DNA of 64,000 bases from the NCBI RefSeq assembly GCF_003627955.1, contig NZ_RBWS01000014.1, positions 124,001-188,000 of the forward strand, read 5' to 3'. Position numbers and translations under genes: made by a program. The DNA is from Sphingobacterium puteale. GTDB taxonomy: Bacteria; Bacteroidota; Bacteroidia; Sphingobacteriales; Sphingobacteriaceae. Numbering within the stretch: the stretch's first letter is position 1; every line of letters begins with the position of its first letter. Below the pieces are notes generated by a model, which searched no databases, had not been told where the DNA came from, and saw only the letters and a list, made by a program, of their open reading frames with translations. Positions 1 through 8,333 of this stretch are shown here, one piece after another.

Positions 1-2868
1 ATTGGTATTGTAGGAGAAATTGGCCGTCATGTCCCATTGCCAGTCGGCACTACGCAACAAGATACCATTCAATCCCAGGTCAATCCCCCGGCCGCTCATG
101 GTTGCCGTATTACGTTTGAGTGAGCCAGCGTTGATCGTCCCTACATACGGCGCAGCGATCGGAAAACCATACAATAGATCACGGCCTTTTTTAACATAAT
201 AATCCAATGTACCGCTTAAGCGATTGTCCAATAAGCCAAAATCAAGTCCCAAATTGGTTACGTAAGTTTTCTCCCAGCGCAACTGCGGATTGGCAATAGC
301 GATGATACTTGCCGATGGCTGCGCTGTAGGGTTGCGCGAAGCATCATCCAAAGATATATAAGTGAATGGTCGCACATCTTGCGTGATATTGCCATTTACG
401 CCGTAGGTTGCTCTAAAACCCAATTGATTCAGCCAATGCAGGCTGTTCATAAAAGATTCTTTTCGCAGATTCCATTTAAAACCGCTCGACCATAAAGGCG
501 TCGCACGGAAACTCCGGTCGAGGCCAAAGTTGTTGTAATCATCGTAGCGTACACTTCCTGAGAATGTAAATCGGCCATCATAGGTGTAGGCAGCGTTTGA
601 AAAATAAGAAAGGAAACGGCGTCTGCGATCCGCCTGCTGCGGTGCACCGCCAAGGCTTTCGTTGAAGCCCTGTATGCTCGGATAAGCATTTGGCAAATAG
701 CTCACCGCCGTATTAAACCCTGTCTGCATATTGTAGCCATAATAGGTGATATTGCCTTGCCCTGTTTCAGTCTGTCGAATTTCTGAGCCGGCAATTGCCG
801 AGATATCGTGTTTCTGTCCCAACAAGGCATCATAGCTCAATTGGCCCCTGACGGTATAATTGTTAACATCGGTATTGATAATATTATTGATCCCCCCTTT
901 GTTGATACCAATACTATTTGTTGAAGCTCCGATCGGTGTAAAGCGATTCAACAACGATCGGTTGGCATAGGAGCCCTCGCCGTTGTACGTCCGGTTGTTG
1001 CCAAAAGACCGCTCGTTGGAATACATCACCGATCCCTTCAAACCTTTATAGATTGGTATAGCTAAATTGATCACAGCCGAATAGTTATTGTTCTTTAATG
1101 AACGATCCATCAGTTCCAATTCCTGGAGGTAATTGTACCGCCAGTCTTTGTAGGCCGGCCCGAGGACATCGACAAATCCAGGGGTTAAACGATCATAAGC
1201 AATGCCATTGCCGTGCTCGTCCGCCAATAGCTGATAAGGCAACAACGTTGACCCGCCGGTATCGTAAATCTGGGATAGGCCGATCCCATTTTGTCTATTG
1301 CGGAAGAAAGTTCCCCGGATACTTGTTGACAAGGTGGCAATCTTAAATAACTTCCAATTGTTGTTTAAGTTTAAGGTCAGCCTTTTTCCATTTTCCCCCT
1401 TGGTATACGGATTTTCATTGGCGTAAGATGCCGAATAGAAATAGTTATTATTTTCTGTTCCATTGCTGATCGACAGATTGTACTGCTGACTGCTCATCGG
1501 GCGCAACAGGTATTGTTGAATCTGCGAACGATTATCGATCGACTTGAGCGGATTGACCAATGCATCATAATCAGCCTGCGTCATCTGCCCATTTTTCAGC
1601 CGAATGGCTGCTGCGGCAACCTCACCCGGATAATAGGTACTATAACTGTACAGATTGGTTGCAATATTATTGCCATTCAGAATATTCTTGGCCACCAGCT
1701 CCTCTTGATAGTCGATCATCTGTGCGCTGTTCATTGTACGCAGATAACCCAAATCAGGTTTCCCAGAAAAGGTTGTGTTCATGGAAAAATTGATTTTTGG
1801 GACACCCGTAACAGATCCTTTTTTTGTTGTGACCACAATAACACCATTGGCAGCCCGCACGCCATAGATTGATGCTGCAGCCGCATCCTTCAATACAGTG
1901 ATATTATCGACATCATTTGGGTTAAGCATGGCCAGATCAATACTGGAAATTGCGCCGTCAATAACGATCAAGGGAGATTTTTCGGTATCGGAATCGATAG
2001 ATCCCACTCCGCGAACAGTTAGTCCATAATCATTCTGGCCGATGGTGCGTGTGCTTGAGTAAATTCCCAACTGGTTGTTATTATACGTAAAAGTACGGTC
2101 GCCTGTTCCAATCGTAACCTGAACACCGGGAACCTGTCCTTCCAATCGCTGGATCAGATTGGCAGAAGGGATTTTTTCCAGCTCTTTGGCCGTAATGAGC
2201 GAGACGGAGCCTGTCGCCCTTTCTTTTGAAATCTTTTGATAACCTGTAGAAATCACAGCTTCCTCCAGCAAGTGATCTTTCTCTTGCATGGTAAATGTAA
2301 GCTGACTGCGATTTCCAGCTGTTATGGCCGTACTCTCATAACCCACAGCAGTGATCATAATTACATCCGTTGGTTTGATATCATAAATCAGAAAGCGGCC
2401 ATTTTCATCGCTTTTAGCACCTTTGCGTGTGTCTTTTACCCATACGCTTGCTAGCGGTATCGGTTTGCCACCCGCGGAAAGTACAGTTCCGGCTACGCGA
2501 TCCATCATTTCCGGATCAGTTCCATATCTTACCGTGCTGGCATCACGGTCCTCTGCAGAACGGCGCACAATTGAATAGGATCTCTCGTCCACATACAGAA
2601 ATACCAACTGGTTGGGGTAAAGTACTTTTTTAAGGACTTCTTCCAAGCGATTTCCTTTGAGCATTTCTGGATCTACAGTTTTTCCATTCAAGAGATTATG
2701 CTCATAACTCAAGTTGGCATTAAACCGCTGTTCGATCTGTTTGATCGCCTGCTTAAGCGACAATTTCTGCTGGGCGAATGTTTGTTGACCAGCAGTAAAT
2801 AGCAGCGAAGTGACCGGAACCATCAATAAGCACCGAATCGGTTGCCACCTGTTTTCTGTGATTTTCAT
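1..2868 (-). CDS. SusC/RagA TonB-dependent receptor with STN domain, C-terminus beyond the window
   Basis: Outer-membrane receptor that imports a ligand with energy from TonB and can signal to a FecR anti-sigma factor. Read on the minus strand from ATG at 2868, it has a signal peptide ending near TFAQQ, then a Secretin/TonB N-terminal (STN) domain, a carboxypeptidase-like beta domain, the plug and barrel strands. The frame stays open to base 1, so the last barrel strands and any SusD partner lie outside the window. The STN domain and the FecR gene 49 bases upstream mark it as a signal-transducing receptor. The substrate cannot be told from the sequence. Confidence 0.93.
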   Translation of the reverse strand, partial: MKITENRWQPIRCLLMVPVTSLLFTAGQQTFAQQKLSLKQAIKQIEQRFNANLSYEHNLLNGKTVDPEMLKGNRLEEVLKKVLYPNQLVFLYVDERSYSIVRRSAEDRDASTVRYGTDPEMMDRVAGTVLSAGGKPIPLASVWVKDTRKGAKSDENGRFLIYDIKPTDVIMITAVGYESTAITAGNRSQLTFTMQEKDHLLEEAVISTGYQKISKERATGSVSLITAKELEKIPSANLIQRLEGQVPGVQVTIGTGDRTFTYNNNQLGIYSSTRTIGQNDYGLTVRGVGSIDSDTEKSPLIVIDGAISSIDLAMLNPNDVDNITVLKDAAAASIYGVRAANGVIVVTTKKGSVTGVPKINFSMNTTFSGKPDLGYLRTMNSAQMIDYQEELVAKNILNGNNIATNLYSYSTYYPGEVAAAAIRLKNGQMTQADYDALVNPLKSIDNRSQIQQYLLRPMSSQQYNLSISNGTENNNYFYSASYANENPYTKGENGKRLTLNLNNNWKLFKIATLSTSIRGTFFRNRQNGIGLSQIYDTGGSTLLPYQLLADEHGNGIAYDRLTPGFVDVLGPAYKDWRYNYLQELELMDRSLKNNNYSAVINLAIPIYKGLKGSVMYSNERSFGNNRTYNGEGSYANRSLLNRFTPIGASTNSIGINKGGINNIINTDVNNYTVRGQLSYDALLGQKHDISAIAGSEIRQTETGQGNITYYGYNMQTGFNTAVSYLPNAYPSIQGFNESLGGAPQQADRRRRFLSYFSNAAYTYDGRFTFSGSVRYDDYNNFGLDRSFRATPLWSSGFKWNLRKESFMNSLHWLNQLGFRATYGVNGNITQDVRPFTYISLDDASRNPTAQPSASIIAIANPQLRWEKTYVTNLGLDFGLLDNRLSGTLDYYVKKGRDLLYGFPIAAPYVGTINAGSLKRNTATMSGRGIDLGLNGILLRSADWQWDMTANFSYNTN

Positions 2869-2917
2869 TTTTTGTTAGGTTAGATGTTAATGTAGTATTA
2901 GATTGATTGTATTTTTC

Positions 2918-3937
2918 TTATTTTGGATCAAGGTAGATCGTATCCTTGCCGATCCGGATATTAGCTTGCAGGATATTCGCAATGGTATAAATGATGCTTT
3001 CCTGCGAATTTAGCGATACGCGACCGTCGATTTTTCGATTTAGAAGTGATGTATCACCAATGATGATTTCTTTACCGTAGACATAGCGAAACTCATTGAT
3101 TAGATCGGCGACCATTAAGTTTTCGCCTGTCAAGGTCTTCTGCGTCCATAAAACCGATTCTTGTGCTGATTTTCTGTTAGCACTCAAATTGCGGAAGCCC
3201 TGACTACCGTCGACTACGATATCTCCTGGTACAAGGATCTTGGTTTCGCCACCATGTTTGCGATTGTGCAGTGCAATGCGCCCTTCCAATAGTGATACCG
3301 TCACTTTATTGTCCCTATTTTTTAGGTTAAACTTTGTACCCAGCACCTCCACGGCGAGGTCGCCGGTATAAGCCATAAACCGCTCACCTTCACGAATGTC
3401 TGCCGTATCTTTGTTGAGATGTTTAACCTCCAATAGGGCCTCACCGGTCGTATATACTTCCCGCTTGGACAACCATTTCCAGGCGCGACGATAAGCGACA
3501 GAAGAATTGGCATTCAACTGTACAGTACTGCTATCGGGCAATAACACGGTTTGTAAGACACCGCTTCCGGTCTGTATAACAATCATCGATTGATAATACC
3601 AAGCCGCAGTTACAAAAAGTGCTACCGCCGCCGCTGTAGCGGCGGCTGCCCACAAACGGATAATCTTATTTTTTCGTTTCTTTCTGTTTCCGGCTATGCC
3701 ATGCTCAATATCCCGAAACAGATTTTCAGTAAATGCTGGACTAGGCTTTATGCGCATAATACCATACAGAGCATGAAGATAAGCGAGCGCTTCATCATAC
3801 GCGGCAGCATTGTCCGGATTTCCTGCGCGCCATGCCTTCCAATTTCCGAGGTCATCCCGATCCGGCTCTTTGGCAAAGCGGACAAAATCCAGGTCATCCA
3901 AAAAATCCTGCGTGTTGTAAGCCGTATATTTCTCCAT
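2918..3937 (-). CDS. FecR-family anti-sigma factor
   Basis: Inner-membrane anti-sigma factor linking an outer-membrane receptor to an ECF sigma factor. The 339 residues show a cytoplasmic N-terminal part (about 1-90), one membrane helix rich in Ala and Val (about 92-114), a periplasmic FecR domain with the typical LPDSSTVQLNANSS stretch, and a C-terminal DUF4974-like domain that is expected to touch the STN domain of the receptor. It lies 49 bases upstream of the SusC gene on the same strand, so the two are probably cotranscribed. Its likely sigma partner is the divergent gene at 4209, an unusual layout compared with the co-directional pairs at 18-20 kb and 57-59 kb. Confidence 0.95.
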   Translation of the reverse strand: MEKYTAYNTQDFLDDLDFVRFAKEPDRDDLGNWKAWRAGNPDNAAAYDEALAYLHALYGIMRIKPSPAFTENLFRDIEHGIAGNRKKRKNKIIRLWAAAATAAAVALFVTAAWYYQSMIVIQTGSGVLQTVLLPDSSTVQLNANSSVAYRRAWKWLSKREVYTTGEALLEVKHLNKDTADIREGERFMAYTGDLAVEVLGTKFNLKNRDNKVTVSLLEGRIALHNRKHGGETKILVPGDIVVDGSQGFRNLSANRKSAQESVLWTQKTLTGENLMVADLINEFRYVYGKEIIIGDTSLLNRKIDGRVSLNSQESIIYTIANILQANIRIGKDTIYLDPK

Positions 3938-4140
3938 GATTAAGCCTTTGTTAAATACAGGACAAACAGGAATTAGATTTTATCCCATCGATCTTGAGTT
4001 TTTTTAAAAAAAATTTAAAAGCCGTTTTCGACACTTATCAAATTCATCATTTAAAGCGCAAATTAAATTCAACATCTTATTTTTGGACAAATGAAACGTA
4101 TTTGTACTATTCCGCTATATTTAAAATAAGGGTTTCCTTA

Positions 4141-4166
4141 TTGTTATTAAATCTTTACTATTTTTG
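4141..4166 (+). promoter_or_regulatory. Candidate promoter for the ECF sigma gene
   Basis: TATTTTTG at 4159-4166 fits the Bacteroidota -7 consensus TAnnTTTG and lies about 42 bases before the sigma ATG. A TTG at 4141 lies 15 bases upstream, shorter than the usual 18-20, so the -33 assignment is weak. A second TATTTTTG stands at 4078-4085 without a TTG partner. The whole 271-base gap serves two divergent genes. Confidence 0.4.
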
Positions 4167-4208
4167 GAAAATCAATTGATCTATTTCATTTAATGGCAAA
4201 ATTCAAAG

Positions 4209-4796
4209 ATGAACAACATCATAGATCGGTACTGGAATAATTTCATTGAGGGCGACAGACAGGCTTTCGAACAGATCTATCGTGCACTATTGCCGAACCT
4301 GTATGAATATGGGATGCGCCGGGTAAACGATGAGGATTATGTCAGAGACTCCATTCAGGATGTATTTATTAAATTTTGGGAAAACCGCAGCAAGCTACGA
4401 AGTATTTCCAATCCAAAACATTATCTGCTTGTCGCCTTAAAAAATAGCCTATTGAATGCCCAATTGCGAGACGGCAAACTCTCTTCATTTGGCGAAAAAG
4501 ATGATTTCCAGCTCACCTATGATGTCGAATCCGCTTATATAGCAACCGAAGAACAACAGGCAAATGCGTTAAGACTGATTCAGGCGCTCGAACAATTAAC
4601 GGGGAAACAGAAAGAAGTTATTTTTCTTAGGTACTTCGAAGAACTGAGCTATGAGGAAATCAGTACGCTGACCAACATTTCTGTCAAAAGCCTGTACAAA
4701 TTGAATAATCGTGCCATGGAAGCATTGAAAGAGATCATGGGTATACCAAAGCAACATCTGCTTGTCCTATTTTATTTGATTAAGCTCCTCCATTGA
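4209..4796 (+). CDS. ECF RNA polymerase sigma-70 factor
   Basis: Extracytoplasmic-function sigma factor, 195 residues. Region 2 spans about residues 15-62, with the core-binding stretch ending VFIKFWENR. Region 4 spans about 127-177, with LTGKQKEVIFLRYFEELSYEEI and the recognition helix. This is the FecI-like type that Bacteroidota use with FecR and SusC receptors. It is transcribed away from the FecR-SusC genes at 1-3937, and it is the only sigma gene next to them, so it is inferred to be their partner. The C-terminus ends in a hydrophobic LLVLFYLIKLLH tail, also seen in the sigma factor at 19356. Confidence 0.93.
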   Translation: MNNIIDRYWNNFIEGDRQAFEQIYRALLPNLYEYGMRRVNDEDYVRDSIQDVFIKFWENRSKLRSISNPKHYLLVALKNSLLNAQLRDGKLSSFGEKDDFQLTYDVESAYIATEEQQANALRLIQALEQLTGKQKEVIFLRYFEELSYEEISTLTNISVKSLYKLNNRAMEALKEIMGIPKQHLLVLFYLIKLLH

Positions 4797-5212
4797 TTTT
4801 TCAAGCAGACAAATTTTAAAAATTTGCGACATAAGTATCCTTTACAATCATTTTCGTTATCTCAAGGCAGATTTATCTCATGGGACTTCTCCTTTTTTTC
4901 ACCGACGGATTAAACTTCAACACAAACAAGTTTATCTCATTAATTATCAATGAATTAATGCTTTTGGTTCAGCTAGTGATAATGTGTATAATATGGGCAA
5001 AACGTTTAAAAAGCCTTGAGAATTCCTTAATGTCATTCTAATAATTAGTTTAACCATTGGATAACAGATTTCGCAAATATTGATAAAGCCATGGAATTGC
5101 CAAATCCAGTATATAAGCAGTATCGAAGATATACAATTAGATTACTTGTTTTAGTGCCATAAAAGTGTTATTTTCCCTCAATCTTTATAATATTTAAATA
5201 TAACCTATCAGA
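4797..5212. other. AT-rich intergenic gap
   Basis: No credible gene. A 17-base palindrome CAAATTTTAAAAATTTG at 4810-4826 directly after the sigma stop could be a weak terminator, but it has no GC stem and no T-run. From about 5185 the sequence is repeated in decayed form at 7121. Confidence 0.5.
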
Positions 5213-6502
5213 ATGATCAAAAAACTTTTTGCCTTCTTGTTACCTATAAGTTTTGTCGGTCTGCTGCAGGCGCAGACAAAAATCTATAATGAGGAACAGA
5301 TCAATACGTTTTTTACAGAGCTAAAGCAAGCCTCAGCAAGCACCTTTAAATTATGGAATAAAGACCTATATGGACCAACCTTATTAGTTGATCCGGGAAC
5401 AAGGAAGATATATGCAAATGAGCCTGATCTAGAAGGAGGCCTCCAACATTCAACGAATATATATGTCGGTATACTTCCACAGGAGGTGAATTTTTCTAAT
5501 ACGACATTAGGCTGGAATGGTAAAAGATGGGCTATGATTATGTTGCCGCTTCCTGAAAATAGGGATGACCGTATCAATTTACTCGCTCATGAATCATTTC
5601 ATCGCATACAACCTGAGCTTGGATTTAAATTAAATAATGCGAATAACAATCATCTGGACGAAAAAGATGGACGAATAAGTCTACGCCTTGAATTTGAAGC
5701 GTTAAAAAAAGCGTTGGCTGCGCCAGATAAAAAAGAGGTGAAAAAGCACCTCAGTAGCGCGTTATTTTTTAGAAAATATAGGTATGCCAAGTTCGAAAAA
5801 GCGGCTGCCAATGAAAACTTGCTCGAACTTAATGAAGGAATTGCTGAATTTACAGGAATAATTGTCAGTGGCCGTGATGATGATTCAACAAAATCTTATC
5901 TCACTAAGGCTATGGACCGATCCCTACATAACCGCACCTTTGTAAGATCATTTGCGTATCAAACCATCCCCTCTTATGGTTATCTTCTTTTTAAACAAGA
6001 TAAAAACTGGAACAAAAAGATCAATGCTAAAACCGACTTGACAAGCTATTTCATGAAGGGGTTTGCTATTTCGGTCCCCTCGACAACAGAAAAAGATTTT
6101 AAACGTCTAGCCTTGGAATACAGTGGTCAGGTTATTTTTGATGAAGAAAATGCAAGAGATTCAGAAAATAAACGCATTGTCAAAGAACACAAAATAAAGT
6201 TTGTTGAGTCCCCACATTTTGAGATCTTCTTCGAGGCCATGAACTATTCCTTTGACCCAAGAACCATTATTCCGGTCGAAAACTTTGGCACATATTATCC
6301 CACTACTCGAATTACAGATGTATGGGGTATTTTGACCGTTGAAAAAGGTGCTTTAATAAGTCCGGATTGGAAAAAAGTTTCGCTCTCTCTGCCAACCTCC
6401 ATAGATAACAACCTAGTTAAAGGTGAGGGATGGGTGCTAGAGCTTAAGGGTAACTATACAATAGGAGTAGACCAACAAAAAAATAAGTATCTAAAAAAAT
6501 AG
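5213..6502 (+). CDS. Secreted HExxH-type putative zinc metallopeptidase
   Basis: I do not recognise a named family. The 429 residues begin with a clear signal peptide (cleavage near LLQAQT, residue 20-21), so the product is exported. HESFH at residues 126-130 matches the HExxH zinc-binding and catalytic motif. NEGIAEF, with Glu208, follows 78 residues later and could supply the third zinc ligand as in gluzincins. The rest is mixed alpha/beta without clear repeats. The gene stands alone after a 416-base gap. Its 5' end (bases about 5185-5256) has a degenerate second copy at 7121-7195. The protease assignment rests on the motif only and no substrate can be suggested. Confidence 0.75.
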   Translation: MIKKLFAFLLPISFVGLLQAQTKIYNEEQINTFFTELKQASASTFKLWNKDLYGPTLLVDPGTRKIYANEPDLEGGLQHSTNIYVGILPQEVNFSNTTLGWNGKRWAMIMLPLPENRDDRINLLAHESFHRIQPELGFKLNNANNNHLDEKDGRISLRLEFEALKKALAAPDKKEVKKHLSSALFFRKYRYAKFEKAAANENLLELNEGIAEFTGIIVSGRDDDSTKSYLTKAMDRSLHNRTFVRSFAYQTIPSYGYLLFKQDKNWNKKINAKTDLTSYFMKGFAISVPSTTEKDFKRLALEYSGQVIFDEENARDSENKRIVKEHKIKFVESPHFEIFFEAMNYSFDPRTIIPVENFGTYYPTTRITDVWGILTVEKGALISPDWKKVSLSLPTSIDNNLVKGEGWVLELKGNYTIGVDQQKNKYLKK

Positions 6503-6613
6503 AAGTAAAGTGACTAAAATTTACTGCCTTGCTTACTTGTGTATAGGCTGTTCCTGTATAAACTTTTTTGATATATCTAATATAGTGTAACCAATTGTTA
6601 CCCTAAATGCTGT

Positions 6614-7117
6614 ATGGAAGACGATGAACTTAAAAATGTAGATCCGGACGATATTAGCGAGTTACTCGTTAAAGTCGAAAAGTCATTTGACATTAAGTTC
6701 GGAAAGACTGAATTATTAAACATTTCAACTTTTGGCGAACTGTGTGATCACATCACAGATAAAATCCAACTAGAGCATTCGAATGACTGCACAAGCCAAC
6801 AGGCATTTTATAAGCTGCGTAATGCTATTGCATCGACACTTCAAATAGATCATAAAACAATCTCGACCGACTTTTCTCTCATAGACCTTCTACCGAAACA
6901 AAACAGACGTTCTCTGGTAGAAAAACTGGAAGATAATCTGGGCTTTAAACTTCATATCCTACGGCCTCCGTATTGGGTGACAGTGACACTCGCTATTTTA
7001 TTTGTTACATCTTGCGTTGCACTTTTTTTTAGCTGGAAAGTTGGTCTCACAGGAGCTGTCATTTCGAATGCTACCTTCGCGTTGTTTCAGTCCGATAAAA
7101 CTAGTATTTCTCCATAA
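6614..7117 (+). CDS. Two-module acyl-carrier-like protein with C-terminal membrane hairpin
   Basis: Function unknown. Residues about 10-52 resemble the second half of an acyl carrier protein (a helix with a VEKSFDIKF pattern, then STFGELCDHI). Residues about 62-115 resemble a first half (AFYKLRNAIASTLQIDHKTI, then LVEKLEDNLGFKL). Neither module shows the DSL serine that carries phosphopantetheine, so a carrier role is doubtful. Two hydrophobic segments follow (about 119-140 and 143-160). The end, DKTSISP, is abrupt, and the protein may be a truncated form of a longer family. No signal peptide. It lies 111 bases after the HExxH gene on the same strand. Confidence 0.65.
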   Translation: MEDDELKNVDPDDISELLVKVEKSFDIKFGKTELLNISTFGELCDHITDKIQLEHSNDCTSQQAFYKLRNAIASTLQIDHKTISTDFSLIDLLPKQNRRSLVEKLEDNLGFKLHILRPPYWVTVTLAILFVTSCVALFFSWKVGLTGAVISNATFALFQSDKTSISP

Positions 7118-7120
7118 TTT

Positions 7121-7195
7121 TTGTAATATTTATATATATAACTTATCATAATGACCAAAACTTTTGCCATCTTATTATCGGTAAGTTTTATCTAG
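7121..7195 (+). pseudogene. Decayed copy of the leader and signal peptide of the HExxH gene
   Basis: Bases 7121-7190 align by eye with 5185-5256, including the upstream run TTgTAATATTTA, ACTTATCA before the ATG, and the signal-peptide codons (MTKTFAILLSVSFI against MIKKLFAFLLPISFV). A TAG at 7193 ends the frame after 14 codons. Possible further similarity continues in scrambled frames to about 7275. This indicates a former second copy of the metallopeptidase-like gene directly upstream of the gene at 7300. Confidence 0.6.
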
Positions 7196-7299
7196 CATAC
7201 ATATATAGTTTTTTTGAATACAGATTTTTAATGATGTCAAAACTTTAAAGAAGATGTTTTAAGTACCTCTAAAAGCCTTGGATAAACACAAAAAAAAAT

Positions 7300-7995
7300 A
7301 TGGAAGTAATAAAACGAGTTGCAAATGAAGTTTACTTTTTGTTAGATCCCGATAAACTGTGGACGCGTATAGATACAATCATCGGTGAAAATTTCAGAGC
7401 TATAAAGGGATGCCCCTTTATGTTAAACGAAACTCCTTTGGCTGACGCATCTCTAGTGCCATTTTCAAATTTAAATATAGATAGTAAAAGGATGACCTTT
7501 GAAGCGAAAGTTCAAAAGACCGATACGTTTTTTGAGGTAGATCTTTCAAAAAATAACGCAGCGCCCCTTATTGCTGAATTTATAAAAAAATACAATGAAG
7601 ATCAACTGGAGCTTTCGACAGAACATTTTAATTCTCTTCAGATAAAAATCGAAAAGAAATACCTTACCATTCGCATAGAAAATATCAAGGAGGCCGGTAC
7701 TAATTTAGATAATAAAAACTGGTTGATCATAAGCTTCAACAGGGCTTGTAATTATGTACAGATAAAAGAACCTGCTATGCCTCAGAAGCGATTTGAAAGT
7801 ATAAAGAGCCTAATGCTTGATGGTCTCAAGTTGAGTGTTGAATGCAATGGAAGAGATGTATGGGCGCAGGAGAATAACAGTGAAGAGGGATATAGTTATG
7901 ATTGGAATTTAGATGTTCAACCTGAATTTAAGGACCTAATCACAGGACTGCTAAATATCGGAATCCAATCGCAACGTAGAAATTATACTGGATAA
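7300..7995 (+). CDS. Conserved-looking protein of unknown function
   Basis: Not recognised. The protein has 231 residues, no signal peptide and no membrane helix, is acidic and lysine-rich, and is probably cytoplasmic. It reads like an all-beta/alpha domain of about 120 residues followed by a second half with KNWLIISFNRACNYVQI and a C-terminal DVQPEFKDLITGLLNIG. Its codons and AT-richness match the two genes before it. A mutated piece of a second copy (bases 7639-7694) sits at 48950-49004, so this gene belongs to a family that has been duplicated and lost in this genome. The start follows an A-run typical of Bacteroidota leaders. Confidence 0.7.
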   Translation: MEVIKRVANEVYFLLDPDKLWTRIDTIIGENFRAIKGCPFMLNETPLADASLVPFSNLNIDSKRMTFEAKVQKTDTFFEVDLSKNNAAPLIAEFIKKYNEDQLELSTEHFNSLQIKIEKKYLTIRIENIKEAGTNLDNKNWLIISFNRACNYVQIKEPAMPQKRFESIKSLMLDGLKLSVECNGRDVWAQENNSEEGYSYDWNLDVQPEFKDLITGLLNIGIQSQRRNYTG

Positions 7996-8252
7996 CTCAA
8001 AATTATTTAACAACCTTCACAAATTCAAATAATGCCAAGAAAATAAAAATTTGTTCTATGAAACAGATAACAATATCAGCCTATATTTTGGCTCTGATAA
8101 AAAGCACATTGGGGATCTATCGGAACACTGGGAGCCAGCCCGTTAAATCTGGGTCGCGAATTTAATAATCTACTACAGCCCAGCTTATAATCCGAATCTG
8201 TCCATGCAAATACATTTTGCGGGAATGGATAGCCTACCTGCATAAAGGAGTA

Positions 8253-8277
8253 ACGGCTGCTCAGAGGCGGCAGCCGT
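8253..8277. terminator. Hairpin between convergent genes
   Basis: Perfect 8-base stem ACGGCTGC/GCAGCCGT around a 9-base loop. Its position between the convergent genes ending at 7995 and 8334 suits a bidirectional terminator. No T-run follows on either strand, so its strength is uncertain. Confidence 0.45.
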
Positions 8278-8297
8278 CTACACTAACTAAACATATG

Positions 8298-8327
8298 CCA
8301 GCGCAGGTACGGGGTTACCAACGCTGG
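8298..8327 (-). terminator. Hairpin just after the thioredoxin-fold gene
   Basis: Stem CCAGCG/CGCTGG with an inner GGTA/TACC pairing, 7 bases beyond the stop of the minus-strand gene at 8334. Probably the 3' end of the sigma-FecR-SusCD operon transcript. It lacks a clear T-run. Confidence 0.45.
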
Positions 8328-8333
8328 TGAAAG

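Larger units (their letters stand above)
7996..8333. other. Intergenic gap with degenerate coding-like text
   Basis: Between convergent genes. On the plus strand, one frame from about 8108 to 8250 reads SEHWEPAR, stop, IWVANLIIYYSPAYNPNLSM and on to MDSLPA. This looks like decayed protein sequence with an in-frame stop, but I cannot assign a family. Two GC-rich hairpins follow and are listed separately. Confidence 0.45.

Noticed and set aside
4810..4826. A/T palindrome as terminator of the sigma gene
   Set aside because: No GC in the stem and no T-run; such palindromes are common in this AT-rich DNA.
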